Shown here piece by piece: positions 46,751-58,756 of a stretch of DNA of 64,000 nucleotides. Numbering within the stretch: position 1 is the first letter of the stretch; every line of letters begins with the position of its first letter. The notes beneath the pieces were generated by a model, which saw only the letters and a program-made list of their open reading frames with translations, did no database searches and was not told where the DNA came from. Both the position numbers and the translations under genes were made by a program. Source of the stretch: an uncultured Alphaproteobacteria bacterium (GTDB taxonomy: Bacteria; Pseudomonadota; Alphaproteobacteria; RS24); the NCBI GenBank assembly GCA_938091085.1, contig CALKOC010000008.1, positions 1 through 64,000 on the forward strand. Reading direction: 5' to 3'.

Positions 46751-48736
46751 TTATTCAAACTCAATCATAATATCGTCAACAGCTAGCTTATCTCCGGCGG
46801 CAACAAGAACCGACTTCACTGTTGCATCTTTTTCAGCGCGGAGGATATTTTCCATCTTCATGGCCTCCACAACAGCGAGAGCCTGTCCTGACTTAACCTC
46901 TTGCCCCTCTTCGACATCAATGGACATCACAACACCAGGCATCGGGCACAATAATTCTTTACTGCTTGCGCCGTCTGTTTTCTCGGGCATATAGATCATC
47001 AATTCTTGCGCCCGCAAACTTCTGACAAACACTTCTTGCGCCTTACCACGTGAGGTCAGCACATAACCTTCTGGCCTAGAGTCGACAACAAGCGAGATCG
47101 CTTGACCATTCACTTTACCTTCGAAAAATAAATCACCTGGCAACCAGAGGCTTTCAAGCTCAAACGTTTCATCGTCCAGAACAATTCCATTTTCATCAAA
47201 TCGCGCTGTAAAAACATGATCTTCAACCTGAACTGCCATAGCATCGGGCAATGTCGCTTCATAATTTGGCATGGCTCCGGAGATCTCGGATGCGCGGTCC
47301 AACACATAAGAGCGCATATAAAAAGCGATGACAGCGCGTTCTTTGTATTGCTGTAACGATAAAGGCGCACCCTCAAAACCATCCGGATATTCCTCGGCAA
47401 TAAATGCTGTTGTTAGCGCTCCATCACGGAACCGCTCATGAAGCATAATTGCGGCAAGGAAATCAATATTATGGCGGATACCATCTATTCTAAACCTGTC
47501 CAATGCATCAGCCATCGCATCAATCGACGTCATGCGGTCGTCAGCATGCGTCACGAGCTTGGCAATCATCGGGTCATAAAACAGCGAAATTTCACCACCT
47601 TCATAAACACCCGTATCATTACGAACAGTCACACCATCCCTGACACCCTCTTGGGGCGGACGATAACGAGTTAGGCGACCCGTTGAAGGGAGAAAGCCTC
47701 TATAAGGATCTTCAGCATAAATCCGGCTTTCCATGGCCCAGCCGTTCAGCTTCACATCTTTTTGCGCCAAAGAGAGTTTTTCACCTGCAGCAACTTTGAT
47801 CATCTGCTCAACAAGATCAATACCGGTAATTAATTCGGTAACTGGATGCTCAACCTGCAAGCGCGTATTCATTTCTAGGAAGTAAAAGTTTTTATCGCCA
47901 TCAACGATAAACTCCACTGTTCCGGCAGAGCAATAATCAACCGCTTTAGACAGCGCGACAGCTTCTTCCCCCATCGCCTTTCTGGTTTTCGCATCCAGAA
48001 ATGGACTAGGTGCTTCTTCAATAACTTTTTGATTTCGGCGTTGAATAGAGCATTCGCGCTCCCCAAGATAAATCACATTGCCATGCTTATCGCCCAACAC
48101 CTGAATTTCAATATGGCGGGGTTGCGTAACAAATTTTTCTATAAAGATTCTATCATCACCAAAGCTGGAGGCCGCTTCATTTTTGGAGGACTGAAAACCT
48201 TCTTTTGCTTCCTCGTCATTCCAAGCAATCCGCATGCCCTTCCCGCCACCACCGGCAGAAGCTTTAATCATCACGGGATAGCCAATTTCAGCAGCTATCT
48301 TAACCGCCTCATCAGCGTCCTCAATCAACCCCATATGACCAGGAACTGTGCTGACACCAGCTTCCATGGCAAGTTTTTTGGAGGTGATTTTATCGCCCAT
48401 CATCTCAATCGCACCCGCAGGTGGGCCGATAAACGCAACGCCTGCCTTATCGAGTGCTTCAGCAAAAAGCTTATTCTCACTCAAAAAACCATACCCGGGA
48501 TGAACAGCTTCAGCGCCGGTCTGTTTAATGGCATCGAGAATTTTATCAATAATGAGGTAGCTCTCAGACGCAGGGGCGCCGCCAATATGAACAGCTTCAT
48601 CAGCCTCACGCACATGCAAAGCATCTGCATCAGCATCTGAATAAACAGCGACTGTTTTAATACCCATGGCACGGGCTGTCCGAATTACACGGCAGGCAAT
48701 TTCACCACGATTAGCAATTAAAATCTTTTGAAACAT
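46751..48736 (-). CDS. pccA: propionyl/acetyl-CoA carboxylase biotin-containing alpha subunit
   Basis: FQKILIANRGEIACRVIRTARAMG; biotinyl motif VEAMKMENIL. Confidence 0.93.
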   Translation of the reverse strand: MFQKILIANRGEIACRVIRTARAMGIKTVAVYSDADADALHVREADEAVHIGGAPASESYLIIDKILDAIKQTGAEAVHPGYGFLSENKLFAEALDKAGVAFIGPPAGAIEMMGDKITSKKLAMEAGVSTVPGHMGLIEDADEAVKIAAEIGYPVMIKASAGGGGKGMRIAWNDEEAKEGFQSSKNEAASSFGDDRIFIEKFVTQPRHIEIQVLGDKHGNVIYLGERECSIQRRNQKVIEEAPSPFLDAKTRKAMGEEAVALSKAVDYCSAGTVEFIVDGDKNFYFLEMNTRLQVEHPVTELITGIDLVEQMIKVAAGEKLSLAQKDVKLNGWAMESRIYAEDPYRGFLPSTGRLTRYRPPQEGVRDGVTVRNDTGVYEGGEISLFYDPMIAKLVTHADDRMTSIDAMADALDRFRIDGIRHNIDFLAAIMLHERFRDGALTTAFIAEEYPDGFEGAPLSLQQYKERAVIAFYMRSYVLDRASEISGAMPNYEATLPDAMAVQVEDHVFTARFDENGIVLDDETFELESLWLPGDLFFEGKVNGQAISLVVDSRPEGYVLTSRGKAQEVFVRSLRAQELMIYMPEKTDGASSKELLCPMPGVVMSIDVEEGQEVKSGQALAVVEAMKMENILRAEKDATVKSVLVAAGDKLAVDDIMIEFE

Positions 48737-48745
48737 GTGTGTGAC

Positions 48746-50278
48746 CTATAGAGGGATGTTGTCGTGTTTTTTCCAAGGATTATCCAGCTTCTTGCCTTTC
48801 AGCAAAGCTAAAGCACGACAAATCCTCATACGGGTATTTCTGGGCTGTATCACTTCATCTATGTAGCCACGCTCGGCAGCCACGAAAGGATTCAGGAACC
48901 TGTCTTCATATTCTTCCGTGCGTTTTTCAATCTCTTCAGGATCATCTAAAGATTTACGGAAAATAATCTCAACCGCTCCTTTTGCGCCCATAACAGCAAT
49001 TTCAGCTGTCGGCCATGCGTAGTTCACATCGCCGCGCAAATGTTTTGAAGCCATCACATCGTAAGCGCCACCATAGGCCTTACGTGTGATAATTGTGATT
49101 TTTGGAACAGTAGCTTCCGCATAGGCGAACAGCAATTTCGCACCATGCTTAATCAACCCGCCATATTCCTGAGCAGTCCCCGGCAAGAAGCCAGGCACAT
49201 CAACGAGTGTGACAACCGGAATCTCAAAAGCATCACAAAACCTGACAAACCTTGCAGCTTTTCGGCTCGAGTCACTATCTAGAACCCCGGCGAGAACCAT
49301 TGGCTGGTTCGCAACAAAACCAACGGTACTGCCTTCCATGCGTCCAAAGCCAACAACAATGTTTTTGGCAAAATCTTTTTGAATTTCGAAAAAGTCACCT
49401 TCATCTGACACTTTGTAAATTAATTCCTTAATGTCGTAAGGCATGTTCGGATTGGATGGGATTAACGTATCTAAAGATAAATCAGGCTCATCAGCAGGCT
49501 GATGACTTGGGAGTACTGGCACCCCTGAGCGATTAGACTGTGGTAGAAAGTCAATAAACCGTCTTAGCTCGGTCAGCGCTTCAATATCATTGTCATAAGC
49601 CCCATCCGCAACGGAAGACTTCGTGGTGTGGACTTTCGCGCCGCCCAACTCCTCTGCTGTTACCTCTTCATTTGTTACAGTTTTAACAACATCAGGGCCT
49701 GTCACAAACATGTAGGATGAATTACGGACCATAAAGACAAAATCAGTCAGTGCAGGTGAGTAAACGTCACCACCCGCGCAAGGCCCCATAATCATCGTGA
49801 TTTGTGGGATAACACCCGAGGCCAGCGTGTTTCTTTGGAATACTTCGGCATAACCGCCAAGCGCATCAACACCTTCTTGAATCCGCGCCCCCCCTGCATC
49901 GAGAATACCAACAATCGGCAAACCGTTGCGTAAGGCCATATCTTGAACTTTATTGATTTTTTGAGCGTGAGCTTTAGAGAGTGACCCACCAAAAACGGTA
50001 AAGTCTTTGGCAAAAATATAAATCGCGCGGCCATTTACTGTACCCCAGCCAGTCACAACACCATCGCCGGGGATTTTCTGATTTTCCATGCCGAATTCAT
50101 GGCAATTATGCTCAACGAACATGTCATATTCTTCGAATGACCCTTCGTCGAGGAGAAGTTCAATGCGCTCTCTTGCCGTCAACTTGCCTCTGGCATGCTG
50201 AGCTTCAATTCTTTTCTCGCCACCACCCAAACGGGCAATTCGACGACGTTCTTCAAGTTCTTCTATGACTTCTCTCAT
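48746..50278 (-). CDS. pccB: propionyl-CoA carboxylase beta subunit
   Basis: [27 protein letters not shown]; carboxyltransferase domain. Confidence 0.93.
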   Translation of the reverse strand: MREVIEELEERRRIARLGGGEKRIEAQHARGKLTARERIELLLDEGSFEEYDMFVEHNCHEFGMENQKIPGDGVVTGWGTVNGRAIYIFAKDFTVFGGSLSKAHAQKINKVQDMALRNGLPIVGILDAGGARIQEGVDALGGYAEVFQRNTLASGVIPQITMIMGPCAGGDVYSPALTDFVFMVRNSSYMFVTGPDVVKTVTNEEVTAEELGGAKVHTTKSSVADGAYDNDIEALTELRRFIDFLPQSNRSGVPVLPSHQPADEPDLSLDTLIPSNPNMPYDIKELIYKVSDEGDFFEIQKDFAKNIVVGFGRMEGSTVGFVANQPMVLAGVLDSDSSRKAARFVRFCDAFEIPVVTLVDVPGFLPGTAQEYGGLIKHGAKLLFAYAEATVPKITIITRKAYGGAYDVMASKHLRGDVNYAWPTAEIAVMGAKGAVEIIFRKSLDDPEEIEKRTEEYEDRFLNPFVAAERGYIDEVIQPRNTRMRICRALALLKGKKLDNPWKKHDNIPL

Positions 50279-50341
50279 CCCACCCCACTCAAGTCTGTCC
50301 TTAAAACTCTGCTCATTAACGATGATATTTAATAATTTGAA

Positions 50342-51055
50342 TCAGGAAAAAAATAAAGAAAAATAGTCACTTAAAGTCTCTATTTCCCTTTTCAATCCAT
50401 CCAGACGCGCCATTGCTTCGCTATCTTCACCCCAGTGTTCAAACTGGAAAAACTCATCCAAAAAAGCAGCCCGCCAAATATTTTCAGTTTTATATTCACC
50501 AGCTTCCATATGTAATGCCAGAACAGCTGACCCTAGTAAACCTGCCCCATGCGCCAGTCCCGTCAAGCGCAAGGGATTAGGCTCCACACCCTCGCCCCCT
50601 TTAGCAATCTGGGTCAAAATCTCAATACTCGACTGCGATTGCTTTATTGGCGCAACGCCAGCCCCAATTTGGAGGGACACACCAAAGGCAGCCTTCGCCC
50701 AGTCTAGATAGGGCGTCCATATCTCGTCCTGACGTTGCACCAACGCATCGGGATGCGTGGCGCGATAACACAATAGATCTGTCTCGCCATAAGAAGCAAA
50801 AGCCTGCGCTGTGGCCCCATAGGTCTCAGATACACGATCGAGAGCTGTATAAACTAGACGGCTCATCGGCATATCAGATGAAATAATATCTTCCTCTACT
50901 TGTCGCCACTCATCCGCAACTGCTTCCGCCAGTCGCGCATATGGCAGTGCCAGCAGTTTTTTTGCAGGTGTCATGAGTTTGTGCTCATCAAGACGAATAA
51001 TATGACCCTCTGCAGTCTCCTCGACGCTCACCTGTTCATAAAATCTACGCGCCAT
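50342..51055 (-). CDS. ATP12 family F1-ATPase chaperone
   Basis: ARRFYEQVSVEE...TPAKKLLALPYARLAEAVADEW...DLLCYRA. Confidence 0.9.
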   Translation of the reverse strand: MARRFYEQVSVEETAEGHIIRLDEHKLMTPAKKLLALPYARLAEAVADEWRQVEEDIISSDMPMSRLVYTALDRVSETYGATAQAFASYGETDLLCYRATHPDALVQRQDEIWTPYLDWAKAAFGVSLQIGAGVAPIKQSQSSIEILTQIAKGGEGVEPNPLRLTGLAHGAGLLGSAVLALHMEAGEYKTENIWRAAFLDEFFQFEHWGEDSEAMARLDGLKREIETLSDYFSLFFS

Positions 51056-51057
51056 AA

Positions 51058-52056
51058 CTAGCTTTCCTCACCAGGAAACGCATCTTCATAATCATCCGGC
51101 TCAAAACCAAGAAGATCCCAGCTTTCAGCCATATGCGCTTGTAAATCAGCCGCCACGGTTAACCGACCACCTGAAGGATGCGGCATGTCAATCATGCGGG
51201 CATGAAGATGAAGCTTATTTGGCAACTCTCCGCCAGTTTCAATCTCGGGGAGGCTATACTTATTATCACCAACCAAAGGATGACCAATAGCCAAAGCATG
51301 CGCGCGAATTTGATGCGTTCTGCCGGTAATTGGCATAAAGGCCACCCATGAGAAAATCTGCCCTGCCCGCGCCACAACATTAAAGCGTGTAATGGCTTTC
51401 ATCGCTTCTTTGTCATTATCCTCAGCAGGGCGCACACGCTCATTACCATCGCTGGCAGCACGCTTCACAAGTTTCAACTTAATATCGCCCTGTTCAGGAC
51501 GCGGCACTCCATGAACCAACGCCCAATATGTTTTTCTGGTTTCTCTCTCTGCAAATGCTTTCGTAAGTGCCGAGGCAGCTTTGCGGTGCTTAGCGAGCAA
51601 CAACACGCCAGAGGTATCCCGGTCAAGGCGGTGAACCAATCTGGGTCTTTCGCCCTTATCCGACAGCACATCAAGCAATGCATCAACATGCCAGTCAGTT
51701 TTTGAGCCGCCCTGCACAGCCAAACCTGACGGTTTGTTGAGCGCAATCACATCAGCATCCTCATAAATAACACTTTTAAGCATCATGTCCTGCAGGTGCG
51801 GAGGGACAGCACGTTTTTCCTGTTTCACACGCTGCTTTGACTGGTCAGGCGTTGCCAAGGGCGGCACGCGTATCATCTGCCATGCTTCCAGTCGCAGGGA
51901 TGATTTTGCACGCCCGCCATCAACACGGATTTGCCCCTTTCGAAGAAGCTTCTCTAGCTGGATATGGCTAATATGAGGAAAAAGTGAACGAAACCAGCGG
52001 TCAAGCCGCATCCCGGCCTGATCCGGCTGCACCTGTAAATGTTGCACACCGCTCAT
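51058..52056 (-). CDS. rluC: RluA-superfamily pseudouridine synthase (RluC-like) with S4 domain
   Basis: RLVHRLDRDTSGVLLLAK; N-terminal S4; TGRTHQIRAHALAIGHPLVGDNKY. Confidence 0.9.
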   Translation of the reverse strand: MSGVQHLQVQPDQAGMRLDRWFRSLFPHISHIQLEKLLRKGQIRVDGGRAKSSLRLEAWQMIRVPPLATPDQSKQRVKQEKRAVPPHLQDMMLKSVIYEDADVIALNKPSGLAVQGGSKTDWHVDALLDVLSDKGERPRLVHRLDRDTSGVLLLAKHRKAASALTKAFAERETRKTYWALVHGVPRPEQGDIKLKLVKRAASDGNERVRPAEDNDKEAMKAITRFNVVARAGQIFSWVAFMPITGRTHQIRAHALAIGHPLVGDNKYSLPEIETGGELPNKLHLHARMIDMPHPSGGRLTVAADLQAHMAESWDLLGFEPDDYEDAFPGEES

Positions 52057-52089
52057 ATTCGCCCCTTAATTTTCGCTTCGAACTGCAAG

Positions 52090-53526
52090 CTAACGTATTG
52101 TCGTTCTGATAATTCGTCCAGCCCGTCTCAGTTCCAAATTCCACTGTTCAGAAGGCTTTTCTAATAATCCGACTAATCCTGCAACATTTTTGATTTCTTT
52201 GCCGTTTATGGCGAGAATAACATCTCCCGGACGCAACCCGACTCTGGCAGCACGGCTTCGTCTATCAACGGATAAAATTACGACACCTTCTTCTTCAAGG
52301 CTTAGTTTGAAGGCTTCGCTCATTTCTTCCACAACAGCAGGATTGAGATTACTGACCTTCACAGCGTTAAAAATATGCTGTCCGGTCAATGTCATTTCAT
52401 TTCGTGGTGGTGTATCTGGCGGGGAAACTAGTTTTACACTAGCTGTTTTTCTATTCCCATGCCTGAGATATCCAATCGTCGCTCTCGCGCCGACTCCGGC
52501 TACAGCCATACGATACCGAAAATTTTCTGGCTCAAGAATTTCTCTACCATTAAAGGTCGTTACTACATCGCCGGATTTTATTCCCGCCTTGCCTAAAGGA
52601 CTATTGGGATGAAGCTTTACAATGAGCGCCCCTACTGGTTTTGCCAAACCTAGTGCCTGAGCAAGCGATTGAGAAACTTTTTGTAATTCCACACCAGCCC
52701 ATGGACGCACTATTCTTCCATCGGAAAGTGCCGCATCAACAACTTGCTGAACCATATTAGAAGGGATAGCAAAGCCAATACCAACAGAACCACCTGAACG
52801 CGTATAAATCGCCGTATTTACACCGAGTAAACGTCCATCCATGGTAACCAACGCACCGCCGGAATTCCCGGGGTTAATCGGGGCGTCCGTTTGAATAAAA
52901 GACTGAAAATCCGTCACACCGACACTTGTGCGCGCCAGTGCCGAGACAATGCCATTCGTTACTGTCTGTCCAACACCAAACGGGTTACCAATCGCCAACA
53001 CAAAATCGCCAACTTTTACCGTGTCGGAATTGCGAAAAGGCAAAGCTGGGAATTTTTCCTCTGCATTAAGAATTTTTAGGACGGCAAGATCTGTGCGCTC
53101 ATCTGCAAGCAGAAGTTCAGCAGAAAACTCTCTTCTGTCTGATAGAACAACCTTAAACGCCTCCGCCCCACTAATTACATGATTATTAGTTACGACAATT
53201 CCCTCAGCGGAAACAATCACGCCAGAGCCGAGTGAATTTTCTAAACGCTCCCTCTGACCAAAATTATCACCAAAGGATCTACCAAAAAATTCTTCAAAAA
53301 ACCTGTCATTGAATAGAGAAGGTCTCCGCGCTTTCACACGGCGCGTGGCATACACATTAACAACTGCCGGGGCAGCCTGCTCAACTACCGGGGCAAAGCT
53401 AAACTGGACATCTTTTAAGGATGAAGGAATACGCGACTCAGCATAAGCCAAGCCTGAAACAACCAACATGCTGACTAATAAAGAAGTGTATTTCAGTGAA
53501 CGACGGATACCGCCGAATACAGACAT
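52090..53526 (-). CDS. DegP/HtrA-family serine protease with PDZ domains
   Basis: TNNHVI, DRRTDLAVLKI-like, GNSGGALV; start at MSVFGGIRRSLKY to avoid overlap with rplQ. Confidence 0.92.
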   Translation of the reverse strand: MSVFGGIRRSLKYTSLLVSMLVVSGLAYAESRIPSSLKDVQFSFAPVVEQAAPAVVNVYATRRVKARRPSLFNDRFFEEFFGRSFGDNFGQRERLENSLGSGVIVSAEGIVVTNNHVISGAEAFKVVLSDRREFSAELLLADERTDLAVLKILNAEEKFPALPFRNSDTVKVGDFVLAIGNPFGVGQTVTNGIVSALARTSVGVTDFQSFIQTDAPINPGNSGGALVTMDGRLLGVNTAIYTRSGGSVGIGFAIPSNMVQQVVDAALSDGRIVRPWAGVELQKVSQSLAQALGLAKPVGALIVKLHPNSPLGKAGIKSGDVVTTFNGREILEPENFRYRMAVAGVGARATIGYLRHGNRKTASVKLVSPPDTPPRNEMTLTGQHIFNAVKVSNLNPAVVEEMSEAFKLSLEEEGVVILSVDRRSRAARVGLRPGDVILAINGKEIKNVAGLVGLLEKPSEQWNLELRRAGRIIRTTIR

Positions 53527-53548
53527 AAAAGTCGTGAAGACAGGACCG

Positions 53549-53974
53549 TTAAATGGCTTCTTCAACACCCTCATCATCCACCTGAACAGGGCCGGAATCC
53601 TGACCACGCGCCTCTGGGTCACGGTCAACAAATTCAATAACAGCCATTGGTGCGTTATCACCAAATCTGTAACCGGCTTTGAGAACACGCGTATAACCAC
53701 CGGAACGGTCTGCGTAACGTGGCGCCAGTGTCTCAAATAACTTTTTTGCCCATTCTTTCTCAGGCAGTTTAGCAATAGCCTGACGGCGCGCGTGCAAATC
53801 ACCACGCTTACCAAGTGTCACCAGCTTCTCAACATAGGGACGAAGCTCTTTAGCTTTTGGCAGGGTGGTAACAATCTGCTCATGTTTAATCAATGCGACC
53901 GCCAGATTCCCCAGCATAGATTTGCGGTGACTCTGGGTGCGGTTTAATTTTCTGCCTGCTTTAGCGTGACGCAT
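53549..53974 (-). CDS. rplQ: 50S ribosomal protein L17
   Basis: [34 protein letters not shown]. Confidence 0.98.
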   Translation of the reverse strand: MRHAKAGRKLNRTQSHRKSMLGNLAVALIKHEQIVTTLPKAKELRPYVEKLVTLGKRGDLHARRQAIAKLPEKEWAKKLFETLAPRYADRSGGYTRVLKAGYRFGDNAPMAVIEFVDRDPEARGQDSGPVQVDDEGVEEAI

Positions 53975-54003
53975 GGTTTTCTCCGAATTCGCAGATAATA
54001 AAG

Positions 54004-55023
54004 TTAAAAGTTTTCTTCAAACCTTTTGGCAAGTTCTTCAATGTTTTCAGGTGGCCATGTAGGTACTTCCATACCCAAATGAAGGCTCATTTCTGAAAGC
54101 ACTTCCTTGATTTCATTCAAGGATTTACGACCAAAGTTTGGTGTCCGCAACATTTCTGGTTCAGACTTTTGAATCAAATCACCGATATAAACTATATTGT
54201 CGTTTTTCAGGCAATTAGCGGATCTAACTGACAATTCAAGCTCGTCAACTTTCTTCAACAACGCCGCGCTGAAACCAATTTCTTCGGCAACTGAAACAGT
54301 TTCCGGAACTTGCTCTGGCTCTTCAAAGTTGATGAATGTCTGTAGCTGGTCTTGCAGAATTCTAGCAGCCAATGCAAGAGCGTCTTCAGGTGTTACAGAA
54401 CCATCAGTTTCAATGTCCATAGTCAGCTTGTCATAATCAAGGACCTGACCTTCACGTGTGTTTTCAACATTGTAGGAAACGCGACGCACTGGGCTGTAAA
54501 GACTATCTACAGGAATGAGGCCGATAGGCGCATCATCCGGACGGTTTTGCTCGGCCTGAACATAGCCATTACCTGTATTCACCGTGAATTCAAAACGAAC
54601 ATCCGCCCCATCATCAAGCGTGCAAAGCACAAGATCAGGGTTAAGAATTTCGACATCAGCGATTTCTTCAATATCGCCAGCAGTCACAACACCTGGGCCT
54701 TTTTTGCTCAGAATCATGCGCTTCATGCCTTCGCTGTGGCAATTGACAGACATCTGCTTAATATTCAGCACAATATCCGTAATATCTTCACGCACACCCG
54801 CAATTGATGAGAATTCGTGCAAAACACCGTCGATTTGAACGGAAACAACGGCTGCACCTTGAATGGAAGACAACAAAATACGGCGCAGGGCATTGCCCAA
54901 TGTTAAACCAAAACCACGCTCAAGCGGTTCGGCAACGATGCGCACATGGCGATTGCTGTCATGACCAGGAACAATATCCAGTTTTGTAGGCTTGATAAGC
55001 TCTTGCCAGTTATTCTGTATCAT
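54004..55023 (-). CDS. rpoA: RNA polymerase alpha subunit
   Basis: [28 protein letters not shown]. Confidence 0.99.
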   Translation of the reverse strand: MIQNNWQELIKPTKLDIVPGHDSNRHVRIVAEPLERGFGLTLGNALRRILLSSIQGAAVVSVQIDGVLHEFSSIAGVREDITDIVLNIKQMSVNCHSEGMKRMILSKKGPGVVTAGDIEEIADVEILNPDLVLCTLDDGADVRFEFTVNTGNGYVQAEQNRPDDAPIGLIPVDSLYSPVRRVSYNVENTREGQVLDYDKLTMDIETDGSVTPEDALALAARILQDQLQTFINFEEPEQVPETVSVAEEIGFSAALLKKVDELELSVRSANCLKNDNIVYIGDLIQKSEPEMLRTPNFGRKSLNEIKEVLSEMSLHLGMEVPTWPPENIEELAKRFEENF

Positions 55024-55057
55024 GGCGGCTCCTCTTAAAGGTTAATAGCTTCAGTAA

Positions 55058-55447
55058 TTAGACGCGACGGCGTTTCGGCGGACGACATCCATTATGTGGG
55101 ATTGGTGTTACGTCACGAATGCTGGTGATCGTAAAACCGATAGATTGTAGGGCACGGAGGGCAGATTCACGACCCGAACCAGGCCCCTTAACATTTACTT
55201 CAAGGGTTTTCATACCGTGATCCATAGCCTTTTTACCAGCTTCCTCGGCAGCAACCTGAGCAGCATAAGGTGTGGATTTACGCGACCCTTTAAAACCCAT
55301 AGCACCTGCAGAGCACCAAGCAACAGCGTTACCTTGAGCATCTGAAATAGTAATCATGGTATTATTAAAGGTAGAATTGACATGCGCCACACCGGAGGTG
55401 ATGTTTTTTCGCTCTCTGCGGCGGACTCGGGTTTTTTCAGTAGCCAT
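55058..55447 (-). CDS. rpsK: 30S ribosomal protein S11
   Basis: [46 protein letters not shown]. Confidence 0.99.
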   Translation of the reverse strand: MATEKTRVRRRERKNITSGVAHVNSTFNNTMITISDAQGNAVAWCSAGAMGFKGSRKSTPYAAQVAAEEAGKKAMDHGMKTLEVNVKGPGSGRESALRALQSIGFTITSIRDVTPIPHNGCRPPKRRRV

Positions 55448-55459
55448 AAAACAGTTCCT

Positions 55460-55828
55460 CTACTTTTTCTTACCGGCAATAGGTTTCGCAGGACCCTTAC
55501 GTGTACGTGCGTTAGTATGTGTACGCTGACCGCGAACGGGCAGATTACGACGATGGCGAAGACCGCGATATACACCTAAATCAAGCAAACGCTTGATATT
55601 CATGGCAATTTCACGCCTTAAGTCACCCTCAACGGTATAGTCACCGTCAATGGTTTCACGGATTTTAATGACTTCTGCATCGGAAAGCTCATTTACTCTC
55701 CGCTCCGGCATGATGCCGACTTTTTCACAAATTTCCTTGGCTTTTGTGTCGCCAATGCCGTGAATATAAGTCAGGGCAATCACCACACGCTTGGCAGTCG
55801 GAATATTTACACCTGCTATACGAGCCAC
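55460..55828 (-). CDS. rpsM: 30S ribosomal protein S13
   Basis: [26 protein letters not shown]. Confidence 0.99.
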   Translation of the reverse strand: MARIAGVNIPTAKRVVIALTYIHGIGDTKAKEICEKVGIMPERRVNELSDAEVIKIRETIDGDYTVEGDLRREIAMNIKRLLDLGVYRGLRHRRNLPVRGQRTHTNARTRKGPAKPIAGKKK

Positions 55829-55931
55829 TTAATTCTCCTCATCTCCGTAAGGGAGTGGAAACTGCAGTCAAAGAAACAGCTGAATAGCCCCAACTGTTAG
55901 ACATTTCTGCAACATGTCACCGAAAAGCGGG

Positions 55932-55959
55932 ATTATAAAAACTTCCGCCCAACAGTCAA
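55932..55959 (-). promoter_or_regulatory. putative sigma70 promoter TTGACT-N16-TATAAT upstream of rpsM
   Basis: Minus-strand TTGACTGTTGGGCGGAAGTTTTTATAAT in the adk-rpsM gap. Confidence 0.65.
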
Positions 55960-55983
55960 CTTGTTTCCCCTACCTTATCCTTT

Positions 55984-56556
55984 CTAAAGTCCTAAAATCT
56001 CTACAATTTCTTCAGTTACGGCATCCATATCTTGCATACCGTCAACATGCTTAACCAAACCTTTTTGCGCGTAGTATTCTGATACTGGCGCAGTTTGCTC
56101 TTCATACACTTCTAAGCGACGAGCCAACGCTTCCTCATTATCGTCATCACGCGGCCCACCCTCAGTTTGAGCAGACCTGATACGAATACGCTCAAGCAAC
56201 TTATTATGGTCAACTTTCAGCTCCAAAACCGTATCCAGCTTCATGCCTTTATCATTTAACATGGCGTCCAGCGCTTCGGCCTGAGCAATATTTCTTGGAA
56301 ACCCATCCAGAATGAACCCATCAGCACAATCTGGAGCTTCAATGCGGTCGGATATAATACCGACAACAACCTCATCCGGCACAAGATCACCACGTGCCAT
56401 AATATCTTTGGCTTTAAGGCCAATCTCTGTTTCAGCAGCCACAGCAGCGCGTAACATATCTCCTGTCGAAAGCTGACGAAGATTATGATTGCCCTCTAGA
56501 CGAGCGGCTTGCGTACCTTTACCAGCACCTGGAGGACCTAGAAAAATAAGTTTCAT
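55984..56556 (-). CDS. adk: adenylate kinase
   Basis: [30 protein letters not shown]. Confidence 0.98.
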   Translation of the reverse strand: MKLIFLGPPGAGKGTQAARLEGNHNLRQLSTGDMLRAAVAAETEIGLKAKDIMARGDLVPDEVVVGIISDRIEAPDCADGFILDGFPRNIAQAEALDAMLNDKGMKLDTVLELKVDHNKLLERIRIRSAQTEGGPRDDDNEEALARRLEVYEEQTAPVSEYYAQKGLVKHVDGMQDMDAVTEEIVEILGL

Positions 56557-57887
56557 CGGCGAGACCTCCCAACGCGAGATTGCTTAATCAGCCCTTCATA
56601 TTGGTGAGCAAAAAGATGGCTCTGCACCTGGCTAACTGTATCCATGGTCACACTGACCACAATCAACAAAGAAGTACCGCCAAGATAGAACGGCACACTG
56701 TACTGATTTATCAAAATCTCTGGTAAGAGACAGACAAGCGTCAGATAAAGCGCACCAACAACAGTCAAACGTGTAAGCACTCTATCGAGATATTCTGCGG
56801 TTCTATCACCTGGACGGATGCCCGGAATAAAGCCGCCGCTTCGCTTAAGATTATCAGCCGTGTCAGACGGATTAAAGACAATCGAGGTATAGAAGAAGCA
56901 GAAAAAGATGATACCGCCTGCATAAAGAGCCATATAAAGCGGTTGGCCACGACCCATCAAAGCCGTCACATTACCAAGCCATTCAGGTCCACCCGTACCA
57001 GAAAAATTAGCAACAGTGATTGGCAGTAACAATAATGATGAAGCAAAAATCGGCGGAATAACACCGGCCACATTAAGCTTGAGTGGCAAATGAGAGTTTT
57101 CTCCACCGGTCATTTTGTTGCCAACCTGACGTTTCGGATATTGAACAATCAACCGACGTTGAGCCCGTTCCATGAAAACGATAAAGGCGATAACTACGGC
57201 AACCATGACCAGAAGCATTAAAATAACGAGCGTAGACAAAGCACCTTGGCGACCTAGCTCAAGTGTGCTGACCAGCGCACCCGGAAGCTCTGCAACAATA
57301 CCTGCGAAAATAATCAGCGAAATGCCGTTGCCAACGCCCCGCGCGGTTATTTGCTCACCGAGCCACATCAAGAATACTGTACCGCCAACAAGTGTGATAA
57401 CAGCACTGATTTGGAAGAATAGCCCTGGATTAAGAACGATACCTTCAGCTCTTTCTAGGCCAACTGCAATCCCGTAACCCTGCATTGCAGCAAGAAACAC
57501 AGTGCCGTAGCGCGTGTATTGGTTAATCTGTTTTCGTCCCTGCTCGCCACCCTCTTTCTTGAGATGCTCAAGATGAGGCACTGCGGATGTCAGCAACTGA
57601 ATAATAATGGAAGCCGTAATATATGGCATGATATTCAGCGCAAAAATCGCCATACGACCAACTGCACCCCCTGCGAACAGGTTGAACATGCCAATAATAC
57701 CGCCTTGATTTTGCTGAAAAAGCGCATTGACCGCCTGTGGATCAACTCCGGGAAGTGGAATATAAGTTCCGAGGCGATAGATTAGCAGCGCACCAAGTGT
57801 AAACCAGATACGTTGTTTCAGTTCCGTCGCGCCCCTAAAGGATGACAGGCTGAGATTTGCTGCTAATTGCTCTGCTGCTGAAGCCAT
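56553..57887 (-). CDS. secY: preprotein translocase subunit SecY
   Basis: [25 protein letters not shown]. Confidence 0.99.
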   Translation of the reverse strand: MASAAEQLAANLSLSSFRGATELKQRIWFTLGALLIYRLGTYIPLPGVDPQAVNALFQQNQGGIIGMFNLFAGGAVGRMAIFALNIMPYITASIIIQLLTSAVPHLEHLKKEGGEQGRKQINQYTRYGTVFLAAMQGYGIAVGLERAEGIVLNPGLFFQISAVITLVGGTVFLMWLGEQITARGVGNGISLIIFAGIVAELPGALVSTLELGRQGALSTLVILMLLVMVAVVIAFIVFMERAQRRLIVQYPKRQVGNKMTGGENSHLPLKLNVAGVIPPIFASSLLLLPITVANFSGTGGPEWLGNVTALMGRGQPLYMALYAGGIIFFCFFYTSIVFNPSDTADNLKRSGGFIPGIRPGDRTAEYLDRVLTRLTVVGALYLTLVCLLPEILINQYSVPFYLGGTSLLIVVSVTMDTVSQVQSHLFAHQYEGLIKQSRVGRSRR

Positions 57888-57906
57888 TTTACGCCCTAAT
57901 TAAGCC

Positions 57907-58530
57907 TTACTCGCTCTGGTTATCTTCGGTATCTGCATCATCGGAAGCAGTCTCCTCGACGGGAGCCTCTTCTTCTGAGGCAGCTTCTTCTACATCTGCT
58001 TCAGCTTTTTTTGCTGCTTTCTTTTTGGCCTTTTTTTCAGCTTTCGCTTCATCATCACCTTCGCTAGGCGCAGGGGCGAGAACTGTAATTTTACCACCCA
58101 GTTTTTCAATCGCTTCTCTTGCAGAGGCTGAAACACCAAAAACTTCGAAATCAAGCTTAGTTTTCAATTCGCCATTACCAATAATGCGAACACCGTCAAG
58201 CTCGCGACGGATAACACCAGCACTTTTAAGACTTGTAGTATTTACAGCATCAGATGCATTCAATTTACCGGCGTCCAAAGCTTGTTGAAGGCGACCAAGA
58301 TTGACAGCATTCAGTTTTTTCGGATTTGGAACATTAAAACCGCGTTTTGGCAAACGCATGTGAAGCGGCATTTGCCCGCCTTCAAAGCCTTTAATCGAAA
58401 CACCAGAACGTGATTTTTGACCTTTTACACCACGCCCACCGGTTTTACCTTTACCGGATGACGTGCCGCGACCAACACGCACACGCGTTTTGCGCGCACC
58501 TTGATTATCTCTTAATTCATTGAGTCTCAT
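57907..58530 (-). CDS. rplO: 50S ribosomal protein L15 with extended acidic/Lys-Ala-rich C-terminus
   Basis: [43 protein letters not shown]. Confidence 0.98.
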   Translation of the reverse strand: MRLNELRDNQGARKTRVRVGRGTSSGKGKTGGRGVKGQKSRSGVSIKGFEGGQMPLHMRLPKRGFNVPNPKKLNAVNLGRLQQALDAGKLNASDAVNTTSLKSAGVIRRELDGVRIIGNGELKTKLDFEVFGVSASAREAIEKLGGKITVLAPAPSEGDDEAKAEKKAKKKAAKKAEADVEEAASEEEAPVEETASDDADTEDNQSE

Positions 58531-58547
58531 AGTCAGTCTCCAGGCCC

Positions 58548-58739
58548 TTAGGCGTCTTCCACAACACGAACAAGGTGCGCAACTTTAGCAATCATGCCCC
58601 GCACAGCTGGTGTATCTTCTAATGTTTTACGGCGATGCATTTTATTCAACCCCAGACCAACAAGTGTCGCGCGCTGATCCTCAGGTCTCCCAATCGGGCT
58701 ACCGGTTTGCTCTACAGTCACTGTATTTTTCTTCGCCAT
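58548..58739 (-). CDS. rpmD: 50S ribosomal protein L30
   Basis: [44 protein letters not shown]. Confidence 0.97.
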   Translation of the reverse strand: MAKKNTVTVEQTGSPIGRPEDQRATLVGLGLNKMHRRKTLEDTPAVRGMIAKVAHLVRVVEDA

Positions 58740-58756
58740 CATTCACTCCTTACCGA

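Noticed and set aside
52090-53814. Longer 574-aa DegP ORF extending into rplQ
   Set aside because: The N-terminal extension overlaps rplQ in another frame; start at 53526 gives a clean signal-anchor N-terminus
57907-58100. Extended acidic/Lys-Ala-rich C-terminus of L15
   Set aside because: Length variation of L15 tails is common in Alphaproteobacteria; not considered novel
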